From assembly GCA_964610985.1 (NCBI GenBank), contig CAZSZJ010000003.1, positions 1-64,000 on the forward strand: a stretch of 64,000 bases of DNA. The letters run 5' to 3'. Below the pieces are notes generated by a model that worked only from the letters and a program-made list of their open reading frames with translations, made no database searches and was not told where the DNA came from. Source of the stretch: JARIHD01 sp964610985. GTDB lineage: Bacteria; Patescibacteriota; Saccharimonadia; Saccharimonadales; UBA4665. The position numbers and the translations under genes are program-made. This document shows, piece by piece, positions 25,368 to 34,012 of this stretch; within the stretch, counting starts at the first letter, position 1, and each line of letters opens with the position of its first letter.

Positions 25368-26218
25368 GCCACCCTCGTTTTACGTAAACCATTAATCATT
25401 TCTTTGAGCCGTTCGTCCTGCGTGCGCCGCTTGGTACGGTTATACAGCATAGACAGGCTATCATGCAGCTGGTTAGCACGGTCTTTTGCCATGCTCATAG
25501 CACGGAAACGACTGGCGTATTGGGCTAACTTGGATTCCAAAATGACCTGACTGAGCGCAATCTGCATCATTGAACGCTCCAAATGCGCTACCACTTCAAA
25601 TGTTGATGGCTCAAAGATGTAGTTGCGTTCGCTAATAATCTCTTCTTCTTTACCGGTTACGCCCTTAGCCTCTTCTTGGACAGCATTAAACAGGTCAATC
25701 TTCTTAACGTCCTGCACCATCAACGACACATATGTCTGGTAGTACACCACCGTGTCTTTGTAACCCCGCGCCTCTTTGATGAGCGGCAGCACGTTGATGT
25801 TGCGGTCTTTGCTGGGGAGCGTAAAGTACTTTTTGAACGACACACCCGCCTGAATCAGCTGAATCGCACCGTGGTGACCGATCACGATAATATCCTGTTT
25901 TTCGGGATTAAAATCGACGAGCATGGTTTTGATGAGCTTTTGGTCGATGTCGCCGCTAAACCCACCTTCGGAAGTAATGACGATGAATAGTTGCTTGTCG
26001 ATAATCTTTTCGGACTCGGTACGACCATAGTGGAATAATTTGTCTACCCGTAGCTGACTGTAAATATTCCACAGTTCGCTAAAGAACTGCTGCGATTGCT
26101 GCACCTGGCTTTTGGTCTGCGAAATGCGCATGCTGGCAATACCCTCGAACACACTCGTCAGGTTGACGATGGTATCCATAGCGACGCGTTGCGCGGCAAC
26201 TTCTTGGAGACGGCTCAT
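25364..26218 (-). CDS. atpG: F1-ATPase gamma subunit
   Basis: A 284-aa rotor shaft. The N-terminal helix (SRLQEVAAQRVAMDTIVNLT) and the C-terminal helix (YASRFRAMSMAKDRANQLHD, then RRTQDERLKEMINGL) form the coiled coil inside the alpha/beta hexamer. The central Rossmann-like domain has FIVITSEGGFSGDID, the usual conserved strand. Length is normal. It lies between alpha and beta with 4-bp overlaps on both sides. Confidence 0.92.
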   Translation of the reverse strand: MSRLQEVAAQRVAMDTIVNLTSVFEGIASMRISQTKSQVQQSQQFFSELWNIYSQLRVDKLFHYGRTESEKIIDKQLFIVITSEGGFSGDIDQKLIKTMLVDFNPEKQDIIVIGHHGAIQLIQAGVSFKKYFTLPSKDRNINVLPLIKEARGYKDTVVYYQTYVSLMVQDVKKIDLFNAVQEEAKGVTGKEEEIISERNYIFEPSTFEVVAHLERSMMQIALSQVILESKLAQYASRFRAMSMAKDRANQLHDSLSMLYNRTKRRTQDERLKEMINGLRKTRVA

Positions 26219-27642
26219 GCCTTACCCTCCAAAAGCGTTTGTTTTTTGAGGGTATCGCGGATGGCTTCGAAATTTTTGTCGTCTTTGATCTGACCGGCGT
26301 ATTCGTTGGCGGCCTTTTTGATAGCCTCCAAGTTGATTGTCTGGTTTTCTTCGAGACCAAGAATAATATCGAGCATCAGAGTTTGCGCGACCAAGCCGTA
26401 GCGTTCGCCCGGAATCTGGTTAAGCATCTTGTACAGCAGGTTACCTTTGCTCAGCGCTTGCTGCGCCGAAACGGCAAGCTCCGAACCAAAACGCGCAAAT
26501 TCCTGAGCCTCGGCATGTGCCGTGAGCGTCTTGAAGGTCTGACCACCCAGTTTTTTGTGGCGATCACTTTGGCCGCGGCCACCCACGCGACTTACACTCA
26601 AACCGACGTTGACCGCCGGCCGCATGGTATCCCGAAAGATCTTCATATCCAAAATCCACTGACCGTCGGTGATCGACATAACATTGGTTGGCAGGTACGA
26701 CGTAATGTCACCGCCAGCCGCAAAGACCATTGGTACCGTGGTAAGTGTCTTGTGGTTACTGGCCAATTTGCCTGCACGTTCGAGAAGCGACGAATGCACA
26801 TAAAACATGTCGCCCGGAAACGAGTCGCGTCCCGGACTCATTCCCGAAAGCAGGGCAATTTCGCGGTAGGCGTGAGCATGTGCGGTCAGGTCGTCATATA
26901 TAAGTAATGTGTCCTGACCGACTTCCTGCCAAAAATATTCAGCCATACTGCAGGCCACGTACGGCGCAAGGTAGCTCATAATGAGCGAATCGGCAAGCGT
27001 CGAGACGATCACGATCGACTGGCCCATGGCGTTATTAGCATTCAGGCGCGACAGGAGCGTGTCGACATCGCTGCGCCGTTTTGCAATCAGCACATACACC
27101 GTAATAATGTCGCCGCCCACTTGGTTGAGCGCGATCTGGGTGGCCAGCGTGCTTTTACCGGATTTGCCGTCGCCCAGCATGGCCATGCGCTGCCCACGCA
27201 TCAGCGGAAACATCGTGTCGATAACGGTAATCCCGGTTTCAAGCTGTTTGTCGAGTGCTTCACGTTCATGAAATGGCGGCGCAGGCGAAAACACGGGACG
27301 TACGCCATCGGCAGCTATCGGCCCTTTACCGTCGAGCGGCTCACCTGTAACCGAAATAACGCGCCCGACATAATCTTTACCCACCTTTGTTACTAACTGA
27401 TCGTGCTGTACAACCGCAGTCATACCCACAGACATGGACTTGCGGCCAAGGTGCAGCACAGTGAGGTGATCTTCGTAGATGTGATGGACGTAGCCTTTGC
27501 TGCCGTCTTCAAACAGCACCAGCGCGTGCATATTGACTGGCTGCATACCCTTGATTTTGACCAAAAAACGGTCGACGGCAATGACTTCGCCTACTGGCTG
27601 ACCGCTGGCAACGAGCTGATTAAAATGGCGATTATCGCTCAT
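26215..27642 (-). CDS. atpA: F1-ATPase alpha subunit
   Basis: A 475-aa regulatory subunit. The nucleotide-binding P-loop is GDGKSGKST, and LLIYDDLTAHAHAYRE and PGRDSFPGDMFYVHSSLLERA follow. The arginine finger lies in VNVGLSVSRVGG. The protein is about 25 residues shorter than the norm, mainly in the C-terminal helical domain. Start and stop overlap atpH and atpG by 4 bp. Confidence 0.95.
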   Translation of the reverse strand: MSDNRHFNQLVASGQPVGEVIAVDRFLVKIKGMQPVNMHALVLFEDGSKGYVHHIYEDHLTVLHLGRKSMSVGMTAVVQHDQLVTKVGKDYVGRVISVTGEPLDGKGPIAADGVRPVFSPAPPFHEREALDKQLETGITVIDTMFPLMRGQRMAMLGDGKSGKSTLATQIALNQVGGDIITVYVLIAKRRSDVDTLLSRLNANNAMGQSIVIVSTLADSLIMSYLAPYVACSMAEYFWQEVGQDTLLIYDDLTAHAHAYREIALLSGMSPGRDSFPGDMFYVHSSLLERAGKLASNHKTLTTVPMVFAAGGDITSYLPTNVMSITDGQWILDMKIFRDTMRPAVNVGLSVSRVGGRGQSDRHKKLGGQTFKTLTAHAEAQEFARFGSELAVSAQQALSKGNLLYKMLNQIPGERYGLVAQTLMLDIILGLEENQTINLEAIKKAANEYAGQIKDDKNFEAIRDTLKKQTLLEGKA

Positions 27643-28199
27643 GCTTTGACCTCATTTGAAGCTTCCGGAGCGGGTACTGTCGTCACACCCGATGATGCAC
27701 TGGCTACAAGGGAATCGATCAACATGTTACGCTTGGCATCAAAACGGCCTCGCAAGCTGAAATCAAATGTTTTATTAGCCGTTCGTACAATGCAGCCGGC
27801 GGCAATAGTGGGCTGCAAACCCAATTGCAACAACGCATAAGGATGAATGTTGGCTCGCAGCCAAGACACGATCTTGACTGTAAGTGCGGCCGACGGATCG
27901 GCCGCAAAACTAATGTGAATGATGGGCGCTTTTTCTTCGACTTTTTGCAAAAATGTGATGAGCTTTTTTTGGTCAGTTGCGAGCAGTAAGTTGAGCTTGT
28001 TATCGGCAGCCATCGCTTCAAGCATACGCGACGTGCGCGGCAACGGAGCCTGTTTGCCAGGCTCACGGATAGCGGCGGCCTGTAAAAACTCCTGCAAGGC
28101 CTCGACTTCGCGCTGCAAACGGTGTACTTCGACCGGCCCAAAAATAACGGTCGGCAGTTCCAGGCGACGAATGGTGTGGGCGGCTTTTTCAAGCGCCAT
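27639..28199 (-). CDS. atpH: ATP synthase delta-like subunit
   Basis: A 186-aa peripheral-stalk subunit. The ATG at 28199 overlaps the atpF stop (ATGGCGCTTGA), which is more plausible than a longer frame reaching into atpF. The C-terminal part has the delta signature in diverged form (QPTIAAGCIVRTANKTFDFS, LRGRFDAKRNM). The N-terminal six-helix domain is poorly conserved but has the right length. It would link b to the top of F1. Confidence 0.8.
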   Translation of the reverse strand: MALEKAAHTIRRLELPTVIFGPVEVHRLQREVEALQEFLQAAAIREPGKQAPLPRTSRMLEAMAADNKLNLLLATDQKKLITFLQKVEEKAPIIHISFAADPSAALTVKIVSWLRANIHPYALLQLGLQPTIAAGCIVRTANKTFDFSLRGRFDAKRNMLIDSLVASASSGVTTVPAPEASNEVKA

Positions 28200-28806
28200 T
28201 AACGATATCCTCCAGGATAGCCTTTTTGTTGGCCTCCAGCTCGCCCAAAATGTATTCCAGTTGGTCATTGAGGTCGATCTGGTTGCCGATAGCCGCAAGC
28301 ACATAGTGGTTGACAACGTCGGCCATATTTTGGTCAAAACGCTGGACGCGGCGCGCTTTTTCGTCGCTCACTTCTTTTTCGAGCTGAGCGGTCAGGGTGT
28401 GACGCTGCTCATCGATGGTTGCTTTGGTTTTTTCGATGGATTCGACGGCCAGCTGTTTGGCATCGGTAATAGCACTTTCGTAGTTCGAAAAGGCTTCTTT
28501 CAGATCCTTGCTGATCTGATCTTTCATGTATTCGTTAAGCTCTGAGGTCGTCAGGCGCAAATCTTGCTGCAAAAACATGGCGTTTTCGCCCAAGATCTTT
28601 TCGAAATGCAGGCGGCCACGGTTACGCAGTTCTTCACGGAATTCTTCATTAAAGATATGCTCGACGTCTTTTTCGGCTTCGGCCTGAAAATCTTCGATCG
28701 ATTTTGTGGACACACCGACACGGCTCAGACGAACCGCAACATATATAAACGCCAGCCCGCCGGCCCATATCACACTCAGGATGAGTATTAACCACCAAAT
28801 TGTCAT
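28189..28806 (-). CDS. atpF: ATP synthase b-like subunit
   Basis: A 205-aa stator. One N-terminal transmembrane helix (MTIWWLILILSVIWAGGLAF) is followed by a long charged coiled coil (about 40-165) and a C-terminal segment. It is longer than the usual 156-170 aa and starts at the ATG at 28806, four codons inside a GTG alternative; GGTGGAG lies upstream. With delta it would hold F1 to a membrane partner. The genes for a and c are not beside it. Confidence 0.8.
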   Translation of the reverse strand: MTIWWLILILSVIWAGGLAFIYVAVRLSRVGVSTKSIEDFQAEAEKDVEHIFNEEFREELRNRGRLHFEKILGENAMFLQQDLRLTTSELNEYMKDQISKDLKEAFSNYESAITDAKQLAVESIEKTKATIDEQRHTLTAQLEKEVSDEKARRVQRFDQNMADVVNHYVLAAIGNQIDLNDQLEYILGELEANKKAILEDIVNGA

Positions 28807-28834
28807 CCCACGCTCCACCTTTTTATCACAAGCA

Positions 28835-29674
28835 TTATATCCTTAGTAATAAATATACCCCAATCCCGCCAATAACAAAAACGATTAATGCCATTAATGT
28901 AACTTGGAGGAGATTGCGAAAGATCGTCTTTTTGGCCAAGGGGTTACGGCCGACTGCGGTCATGCCAGTACGCACGCCTGCGAACAAGATAACACCCGCT
29001 ACAATCACACTCAGCAGCGCCACCGCCGTCCCGGCATAAATGCGAAAGGCGCTCACTGGCTGGTCGGTTACCACCTCAGCCAGTTTTGCCAACACTTCAG
29101 GCACGCCCGCTGGCGCGTCTTTTTGGTATTTGGGATTATGTGCCACCGAAATCTCGATGCCGATCCGTCCTAAGTTCACCTGCTGGTTACCAGTACTGGT
29201 TTTGAGTACGGTTGTGCCCTCGGTCATGGACTTGCCATCAAAGGCGTCGAGCGCTTTGCCAAGCACAAACTCTTGGTCGCCGTCAGCCTTCATACCTACA
29301 CCAGCCACAGACGAAACAGAAATATAGTCACCAATGTTAACCGCTCCGTTTTGCGTGCTGACGAGCACATCAAACTTCCCCGAATTGGCTACAAAAACCT
29401 CCTCGGCAGCTTCGGTATTGGAAAGTGACACGCCGGATTCGGCCGAAGAAACGACTACGCCCAAAACATCGCCGTCGTCGGCTTGCTGTGCGGCCCGTAC
29501 TTTGCTGCCATCGCCCGGCTTGAGCCGCACGATCATGCCTTTTTGCAGGGCGTCGTCGGATTGGTAGCCTTGTGTTATCTTTTGGGCCAACACTTGTCCA
29601 GAGCAGAACATAGTAAAGGCGGCCAAGCTCAGAATCAGCAAAAACCGCTTTATAACACGCTTATACTTAACCAT
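28835..29674 (-). CDS. Exported protein with c-subunit-like transmembrane hairpin, first gene of the F1 operon
   Basis: A 279-aa protein. A signal peptide (cleaved after GQVLAQ, about residue 31) precedes a beta-rich exterior domain (35-205; GMIVRLKPGDGSKV, GVVVSSAESGVSLS, FDVLVSTQNGAVNIGDYISV). A helical hairpin follows: TM1 (about 210-232), the cytoplasmic loop RTGMTAVGRNPLAKKTIF, and TM2 (about 254-277). The loop AVGRNP and the topology recall the c subunit's polar ARNP loop, but TM2 carries no Glu or Asp. I recall the family from CPR genomes without a known role. It starts 5 bp after iscS; TATACT sits 8 nt before the ATG. Confidence 0.7.
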   Translation of the reverse strand: MVKYKRVIKRFLLILSLAAFTMFCSGQVLAQKITQGYQSDDALQKGMIVRLKPGDGSKVRAAQQADDGDVLGVVVSSAESGVSLSNTEAAEEVFVANSGKFDVLVSTQNGAVNIGDYISVSSVAGVGMKADGDQEFVLGKALDAFDGKSMTEGTTVLKTSTGNQQVNLGRIGIEISVAHNPKYQKDAPAGVPEVLAKLAEVVTDQPVSAFRIYAGTAVALLSVIVAGVILFAGVRTGMTAVGRNPLAKKTIFRNLLQVTLMALIVFVIGGIGVYLLLRI

Positions 29675-29679
29675 TACGT

Positions 29680-30816
29680 TTAAGTATACAAAAGAGATGC
29701 CAACGTGGCCACTGTTCTTCGCACATCATCTTCGGTCGTTTGGCGCCCCATACTAAAACGGAGCGAGCTTTGGGCGTCTGTCTGGGAGATACCCATAGTC
29801 CTGAGCACATGTGACGGCTCTTCGTTGCTGGCGCTACAAGCCGAGCCAGCAGCACACAAAATGCCGGCTTCGTCGAGCTGGATCAAGATGCGTTCGTTGT
29901 CGGTGCCGGGCAGCGTAATGTGCACGTTATTCGGCAGCCGGTGCTTGAGCGAACCATTTACAATGACGCCAGGAACCGCTTCTTCGAGTAAATCTATAAA
30001 GAGTTTTTGGAGTCCTTGCAGGCGCACTCCTTCCGCGCGGCGGCGTTTTTGCACCAGCTCTAAGGCTTTGGCAAAACCGATTGCTCCAGCCACATTTTCC
30101 GTGCCGCTACGCAGACCGCGTTCTTGGCCGCCGCCTAGGATCTGCGGGCTAAATCGTACTCCCGCTTTGGCAAACAGGACGCCAAATTGCTTAGGGCCAT
30201 AGATTTTGCCGCCGTTGAGCGTAATAAAATCCGCGCCCAGGCGTGCCGCGTGAATGTCCAAATACGTTGCCGCCTGCGCTGCGTCGGTGTGCAGATAAAG
30301 TGGCAGTTCGTTTCCGGCGCGCATGCGTTCGCGGCGGATTACTTCGATAGCTTGACCCAGTTCATGTATGGGCTGAATGCTGCCGACCTCATTGTTAGCA
30401 TACATCACGCTCACGAGCACGGTTTGGTCGTCGATGAGTTTTAGGAGTTCCGGCAATGAGATGATTCCTTTTGCGTCGACGGGCGCTTCTTTGCATCCAT
30501 AGTGGTGCGCTGTTTTGAGTACCGATTCGTGCTCGATAGCGCTCGCTATCATACGGCACCCGGGAAATTGTTCTAGAACACCGCGAATTACCAGGTTGTT
30601 AGCTTCGGTTCCGCCAGCAGTAAAGATAATCTCGCTGGGGCGTGCACCCAATATGCCGGCTACACTTGCCCGGGCAGCTTCGAGGTCGCGGCGCACTTCG
30701 ATCGCCGCCATATAGGTTGCGGACGGATTGTAAAACTTTTCCGTAAAATAGGGCTGCATTGCATCATAGACCATGGGATCCATGGGGGTAGCGGCGGCGT
30801 AATCGAGGTAAATCAT
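29680..30816 (-). CDS. iscS: Cysteine desulfurase, IscS/NifS family
   Basis: A 378-aa PLP enzyme converting cysteine to alanine plus enzyme-bound persulfide, for tRNA thiolation and Fe-S clusters. DYAAATPMDP starts the fold. The PLP lysine is Lys204 in NGGKIYGPKQFG, where Gly replaces the usual His beside it. The catalytic Cys327 is in AAGSACSASNEEPSHVL. Length is normal. The partner nearest to hand is MnmA. TATACT ends about 6 nt before the ATG, right after the terminator of the 119-aa gene. Confidence 0.93.
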   Translation of the reverse strand: MIYLDYAAATPMDPMVYDAMQPYFTEKFYNPSATYMAAIEVRRDLEAARASVAGILGARPSEIIFTAGGTEANNLVIRGVLEQFPGCRMIASAIEHESVLKTAHHYGCKEAPVDAKGIISLPELLKLIDDQTVLVSVMYANNEVGSIQPIHELGQAIEVIRRERMRAGNELPLYLHTDAAQAATYLDIHAARLGADFITLNGGKIYGPKQFGVLFAKAGVRFSPQILGGGQERGLRSGTENVAGAIGFAKALELVQKRRRAEGVRLQGLQKLFIDLLEEAVPGVIVNGSLKHRLPNNVHITLPGTDNERILIQLDEAGILCAAGSACSASNEEPSHVLRTMGISQTDAQSSLRFSMGRQTTEDDVRRTVATLASLLYT

Positions 30817-30826
30817 AGTCTTAGTA

Positions 30827-30848
30827 TAAAATAAGCGGCCGGAGCCGC
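30827..30848 (-). terminator. Rho-independent terminator after the 119-aa gene
   Basis: On the minus strand the stem GCGGC/GCCGC with loop TCCG (30835-30848) is followed by TTATTTTA. It lies 9 bp after the stop at 30857 and just before iscS. Confidence 0.6.
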
Positions 30849-30856
30849 CTCATATT

Positions 30857-31216
30857 TTAGAGTTCGGTGTGCATTAATTTGCCGTACATCTTCATTGCTT
30901 TGTACAGGCGTTTGCCTTCTTCAAGCTCGACGTAGCGGTAAGGCTGACCGTCTTGGGCCTTTAGAATGCCATTAGGGCGAACATCATATCGGGTAGTTAC
31001 GATGCGTTGTTGGCCGTTTTCGTCGGTCCATTCTTCGTGCCAGATCCAAGTGCTTGCATCCAGGCAAAAGAATTCGCGGCGTACGCCATGCGGAATCGGC
31101 CCAAAGATATCGCCACCGATTCGCGCGGCGCGGCGCAACAATTCACGGTATTGGCGTGCGCGTTTTTCTTCGTCGTGCTGGCCTTTGAGCGAACCGAACA
31201 GGTTAAGGCTAAACAT
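30857..31216 (-). CDS. Conserved hypothetical protein (Saccharibacteria-type)
   Basis: A 119-aa cytoplasmic protein. It has a basic helical N-terminus (RARQYRELLRRAARIGG) and a beta-rich aromatic domain (REFFCLDASTWIWHEEW, TTRYDVRPNGILKAQDGQPYR). I recognise the pattern as a recurrent TM7/CPR protein with no known function. It overlaps the stop of the upstream 124-aa gene by 1 bp (TAATG), so the two are translationally coupled at the end of the metG-tatD operon. Confidence 0.7.
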   Translation of the reverse strand: MFSLNLFGSLKGQHDEEKRARQYRELLRRAARIGGDIFGPIPHGVRREFFCLDASTWIWHEEWTDENGQQRIVTTRYDVRPNGILKAQDGQPYRYVELEEGKRLYKAMKMYGKLMHTEL

Positions 31217-31590
31217 TATTTAGCCCCTAAAAATTCAGCGTAATCATGCTGTGATTTATCGGTAAGGTCGAAATCGGTATTAATTTCGGTAGGAGCCGGA
31301 TCTTCGATAGTAGCAAAGGTAGGTACAGTGGGATAAGAAACGTCAGGGGTGGTTTGGCTATAGTTTGCGGCAATTTCATTGAATGCGGCCTGTTCGAGAT
31401 CATTTAGCGGTGCAGCTTCAGGACCATCATTGATTGAGGGGCGTTCGGTAGGTGGAATAACCTCAGAACCATTGTGCGTTATAAGGGCGGCGCAACTTCG
31501 AAAAATGGTAGCATCAACCATCTCCCTATAGGCGTCCTCGGGGGTCCGGGACAACTCAAAACCTTCTCTTCGTGGTTTGGATTGCATCAT
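31216..31590 (-). CDS. Hypothetical acidic, proline-rich protein
   Basis: A 124-aa protein with a short basic start (MMQSKPRREGF) and a mostly disordered, Pro/Thr/Glu-rich remainder that ends KSQHDYAEFLGAK. No domain, signal or membrane span is seen. It starts 7 bp after tatD and overlaps the 119-aa gene by 1 bp, so it belongs to the same operon and may be a partner of that protein (inference). Confidence 0.55.
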   Translation of the reverse strand: MMQSKPRREGFELSRTPEDAYREMVDATIFRSCAALITHNGSEVIPPTERPSINDGPEAAPLNDLEQAAFNEIAANYSQTTPDVSYPTVPTFATIEDPAPTEINTDFDLTDKSQHDYAEFLGAK

Positions 31591-31597
31591 CTTCTTT

Positions 31598-32428
31598 CTA
31601 CCTCATGCCGAGAACATACTTGGCGTTCTCTGTTGTTTGGGCAACCAATATTTCGAGGTCTTCTCCTCGCAAATGGGCTAGAAACTCCGCAGTAACACGC
31701 ACATGTTTAGGCTCGCACATATTACCACGAAATGGTTCAGGAGTCAAGAAAGGGGCATCTGTTTCTAGCACCAGTTTGTCGAGTGGAACCGCCTTTGCGG
31801 CCTCCAATTGGTGCACATCTTTGGTAAATGTCATTATACCATTTAGGCCGACGTAAAGTCCACGATTTAATATATTTTTTAGATCTTTATGATGCGAACT
31901 AAAACTGTGGATGATACCGCGGATCGGTTTTTTGGCATGATATTCGTCAAAAATCGGCCAAAAATCGTCGAATGCGTCGCGTACATGAAACACCATCGCC
32001 AGATCGTGCTTCCCTGCCATCTCTATCTGATGGCGCAGCATAGCAATTTGGTCTTCTTTTGGCGAGTGACCGTAGTAATAGTCCAGACCGCATTCGCCGA
32101 CCGCCAGCACCTTTGGATTTACGGCAAGCAACTCGAACCGCGCCAGCATCTTGGGATTATCCTTGTACACTTTGGCCTCGTGCGGATGAATGCCGATACT
32201 AGCCCAAACGCCGTCATGCTCGCCAGCAAATGCGACCGCTATTTCGCTGTCTTCGACGGTCGTGCCCACGCATAACAGGCGCGTAACACCTTCCTTTTGG
32301 GCATTTTTAAGCAAGTCCTCGGGTTTTGGCGAACCAGCCTTGATGTATCTTTTCTTGGTTTCAGTATTCAGCTCCAGGAGTTCGGATGCTTCGTGGATAT
32401 GGCAGTGCGTATCGGTCAGTTGGATCAT
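31598..32428 (-). CDS. tatD: TatD-family metal-dependent deoxyribonuclease
   Basis: A 276-aa TIM-barrel hydrolase. The metal ligands are visible as DTHCHIHE near the start, GIHPHEAK (about 79), VGECGLDYYYG (about 112), VFHVRDAFDD (about 145), IHSFSS (about 173) and LETDAPFLTP (about 220). TatD enzymes act as 3'-5' DNA/RNA exonucleases in repair. The ATG overlaps the metG stop by 4 bp, a conserved pairing in many bacteria. Confidence 0.93.
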   Translation of the reverse strand: MIQLTDTHCHIHEASELLELNTETKKRYIKAGSPKPEDLLKNAQKEGVTRLLCVGTTVEDSEIAVAFAGEHDGVWASIGIHPHEAKVYKDNPKMLARFELLAVNPKVLAVGECGLDYYYGHSPKEDQIAMLRHQIEMAGKHDLAMVFHVRDAFDDFWPIFDEYHAKKPIRGIIHSFSSHHKDLKNILNRGLYVGLNGIMTFTKDVHQLEAAKAVPLDKLVLETDAPFLTPEPFRGNMCEPKHVRVTAEFLAHLRGEDLEILVAQTTENAKYVLGMR

Positions 32429-33888
32429 TTTGCTTCTGCGGGCTTGACCGGTTCGGCTCCTGTGTCGGTCTTGGGAAACAGCGTGCCGGTAATCGGCCGA
32501 ATGATGCCTTCGTTAAATACGGCTTTTATCTTGGCTGACGTTTCGGGCAAAAACGGCTCCAGGAGTTCAGCAATTTCGATCAGACAGCCGGCTTGGTAAG
32601 CGAGCACTTCACGCAGATGGCCGTCGTCTTTTTCTTTGGCGATCTGCCAAGGTTTTTCTTCGTCGATGTATTGGTTGAGGCCGCGAACTTGGTCCCAGAT
32701 GTGGTCGAGAGCGCGGTCAAACCGGCAGACAGCAATCGCTTCTTCGACCGGACGGTTATCGTGCTGAGCGGCGGGAATGTCGCCAATCAGACCGTTTTGA
32801 TATTTCATGATCATGGCTGCGGTGCGCTGGACGGCATTGCCGAGCTCGTTGGCCAGTTCGTTATTATAGGCAGCTTCAAAACCTTCCCACGTAAAGTCGC
32901 CGTCGTTGTAGCTCGGAATATGGCGCAGAAAGTAATAGCGAAAAGCGTCGACGCCATATTTTTCGACGATTTCTTTGGGGGAGACTACATTGCCCTCGGA
33001 TTTACTCATTTTACGGCCATTCAGATTAATAAAGCCGTGCACGTAGAGTTGCCGCGGCAGCGGGATATTGAGGCCCAGAAGCATAGCTGGCCAGATGGCG
33101 GCATGGAACCGAATAATGTCTTTGCCAATCACCTGCACGCTCGCGGGCCAAAAAGTCTTAAAGTCGTCGTGCTCCGGGTAACCTAGTACGGTGATGTAGT
33201 TCATGAGCGCTTCGAACCAGACGTACATTACCTGCGAGTTGTCGCCAGGGACTGGAATGCCCCAGTCTACGTTTTCTTTGGGACGGGAAATACTGATATC
33301 TTCTAGGCCCTCTTTTAGCACGGCTAAAATTTCGTTGCGGCGCGTTTCGGGTACGATTTTAAATGCCTTTGTTTCGATGGCTTCTTTGATCTGGTCGTTG
33401 TATTTGCTGAGCTTAAAGAAGTAATTTTCTTCTTCAACACGCTGGTAGGCCTGCGGGTGCGTGGGCTCCATGCGAGCTGGATCGGCTTGAGCCTCGGGAA
33501 CGAATGTTTCTTCTTTTACGTCGTACCAACCAATGTAGGTACTTTTGTAAATATCGTCTTTGAGTGCCTTCCAAATAAGCTGAGCGCGCTGTTCGTGACC
33601 TTTGTCGGTCGTGCGGATAAAACGGTCATTGCTGATGTTGAGCATGTGCGCAAGGTCGCGGAACGCTTGACTCATTTCGTCGCAGAGCTCTTTGGGTTTT
33701 TTACCGAGGGATTCGGCTTTTTGGGCAATCTTAGCTCCATGCTCATCGGTACCGGTACCAAAAATAACGGTCTTGCCGTCTTGCCGTGCAGCGCGGGCCA
33801 GGACATCGGTCATAACAAATTCAAGCGCGTGACCGACATGCGGCTCGCCGTTTACATAGGGAATAGAAGTCGTAACGTAATAATTCAT
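32425..33888 (-). CDS. metG: Methionyl-tRNA synthetase
   Basis: A 487-aa class I synthetase. The HIGH signature is HVGHALEFV in SIPYVNGEPHVGH, and KMSKS is GRKMSKSEGN. The zinc-knuckle insertion of the long form is absent (TDEHGAKI then continuous). The anticodon-binding helical domain is complete; no C-terminal EMAP-like dimerisation domain is attached. A Met-rich leader peptide and terminator-like hairpin precede it, suggesting control by charged tRNA-Met. It is first in an operon with tatD and two small genes. Confidence 0.95.
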   Translation of the reverse strand: MNYYVTTSIPYVNGEPHVGHALEFVMTDVLARAARQDGKTVIFGTGTDEHGAKIAQKAESLGKKPKELCDEMSQAFRDLAHMLNISNDRFIRTTDKGHEQRAQLIWKALKDDIYKSTYIGWYDVKEETFVPEAQADPARMEPTHPQAYQRVEEENYFFKLSKYNDQIKEAIETKAFKIVPETRRNEILAVLKEGLEDISISRPKENVDWGIPVPGDNSQVMYVWFEALMNYITVLGYPEHDDFKTFWPASVQVIGKDIIRFHAAIWPAMLLGLNIPLPRQLYVHGFINLNGRKMSKSEGNVVSPKEIVEKYGVDAFRYYFLRHIPSYNDGDFTWEGFEAAYNNELANELGNAVQRTAAMIMKYQNGLIGDIPAAQHDNRPVEEAIAVCRFDRALDHIWDQVRGLNQYIDEEKPWQIAKEKDDGHLREVLAYQAGCLIEIAELLEPFLPETSAKIKAVFNEGIIRPITGTLFPKTDTGAEPVKPAEAK

Positions 33889-33928
33889 ATAGTTTTAGTG
33901 TACCTGTTTATGAGTGAATGAAAAAAGA

Positions 33929-33955
33929 GTAAAAAGAAAATAGCCCTAGTGGGGC
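33929..33955 (-). terminator. Attenuator-like hairpin upstream of metG
   Basis: On the minus strand GCCC-CACTA-GGGC (33943-33955) is followed by TATTTTCTTTTT. The stem is short (4 GC pairs). It overlaps the stop codon of the Met-rich leader peptide, as in classical attenuators. Confidence 0.45.
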
Positions 33956-33993
33956 ATGCCGTGCATTACCGTAGTCATAAACAACTTGGTCAT
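33946..33993 (-). CDS. Met-rich leader peptide of metG (candidate)
   Basis: A 15-codon frame encoding MTKLFMTTVMHGMPH and a TAG stop. Four of 15 residues are Met. Its ATG lies 8 nt after a perfect TATAAT (34002-34007) and its stop lies inside the GCCC/GGGC hairpin that precedes a T-rich run. Codon composition, position and the downstream gene fit a transcription attenuation leader that senses Met-tRNA. No Shine-Dalgarno fits, so it would be read from a leaderless 5' end. Confidence 0.55.
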   Translation of the reverse strand: MTKLFMTTVMHGMPH

Positions 33994-34001
33994 ATGCGCG
34001 T

Positions 34002-34010
34002 ATTATAACA
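34002..34010 (-). promoter_or_regulatory. Extended -10 promoter for the metG leader
   Basis: TGTTATAAT on the minus strand gives TGn plus a perfect -10. The -35 region would fall in the preceding terminator and shows no TTGACA. Confidence 0.5.
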
Positions 34011-34012
34011 TA

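Noticed and set aside
28835..29674. Annotation as ATP synthase subunit c
   Set aside because: Loop and topology are similar but TM2 has no carboxylate and a large exterior domain is fused; I leave it as c-like hairpin only.
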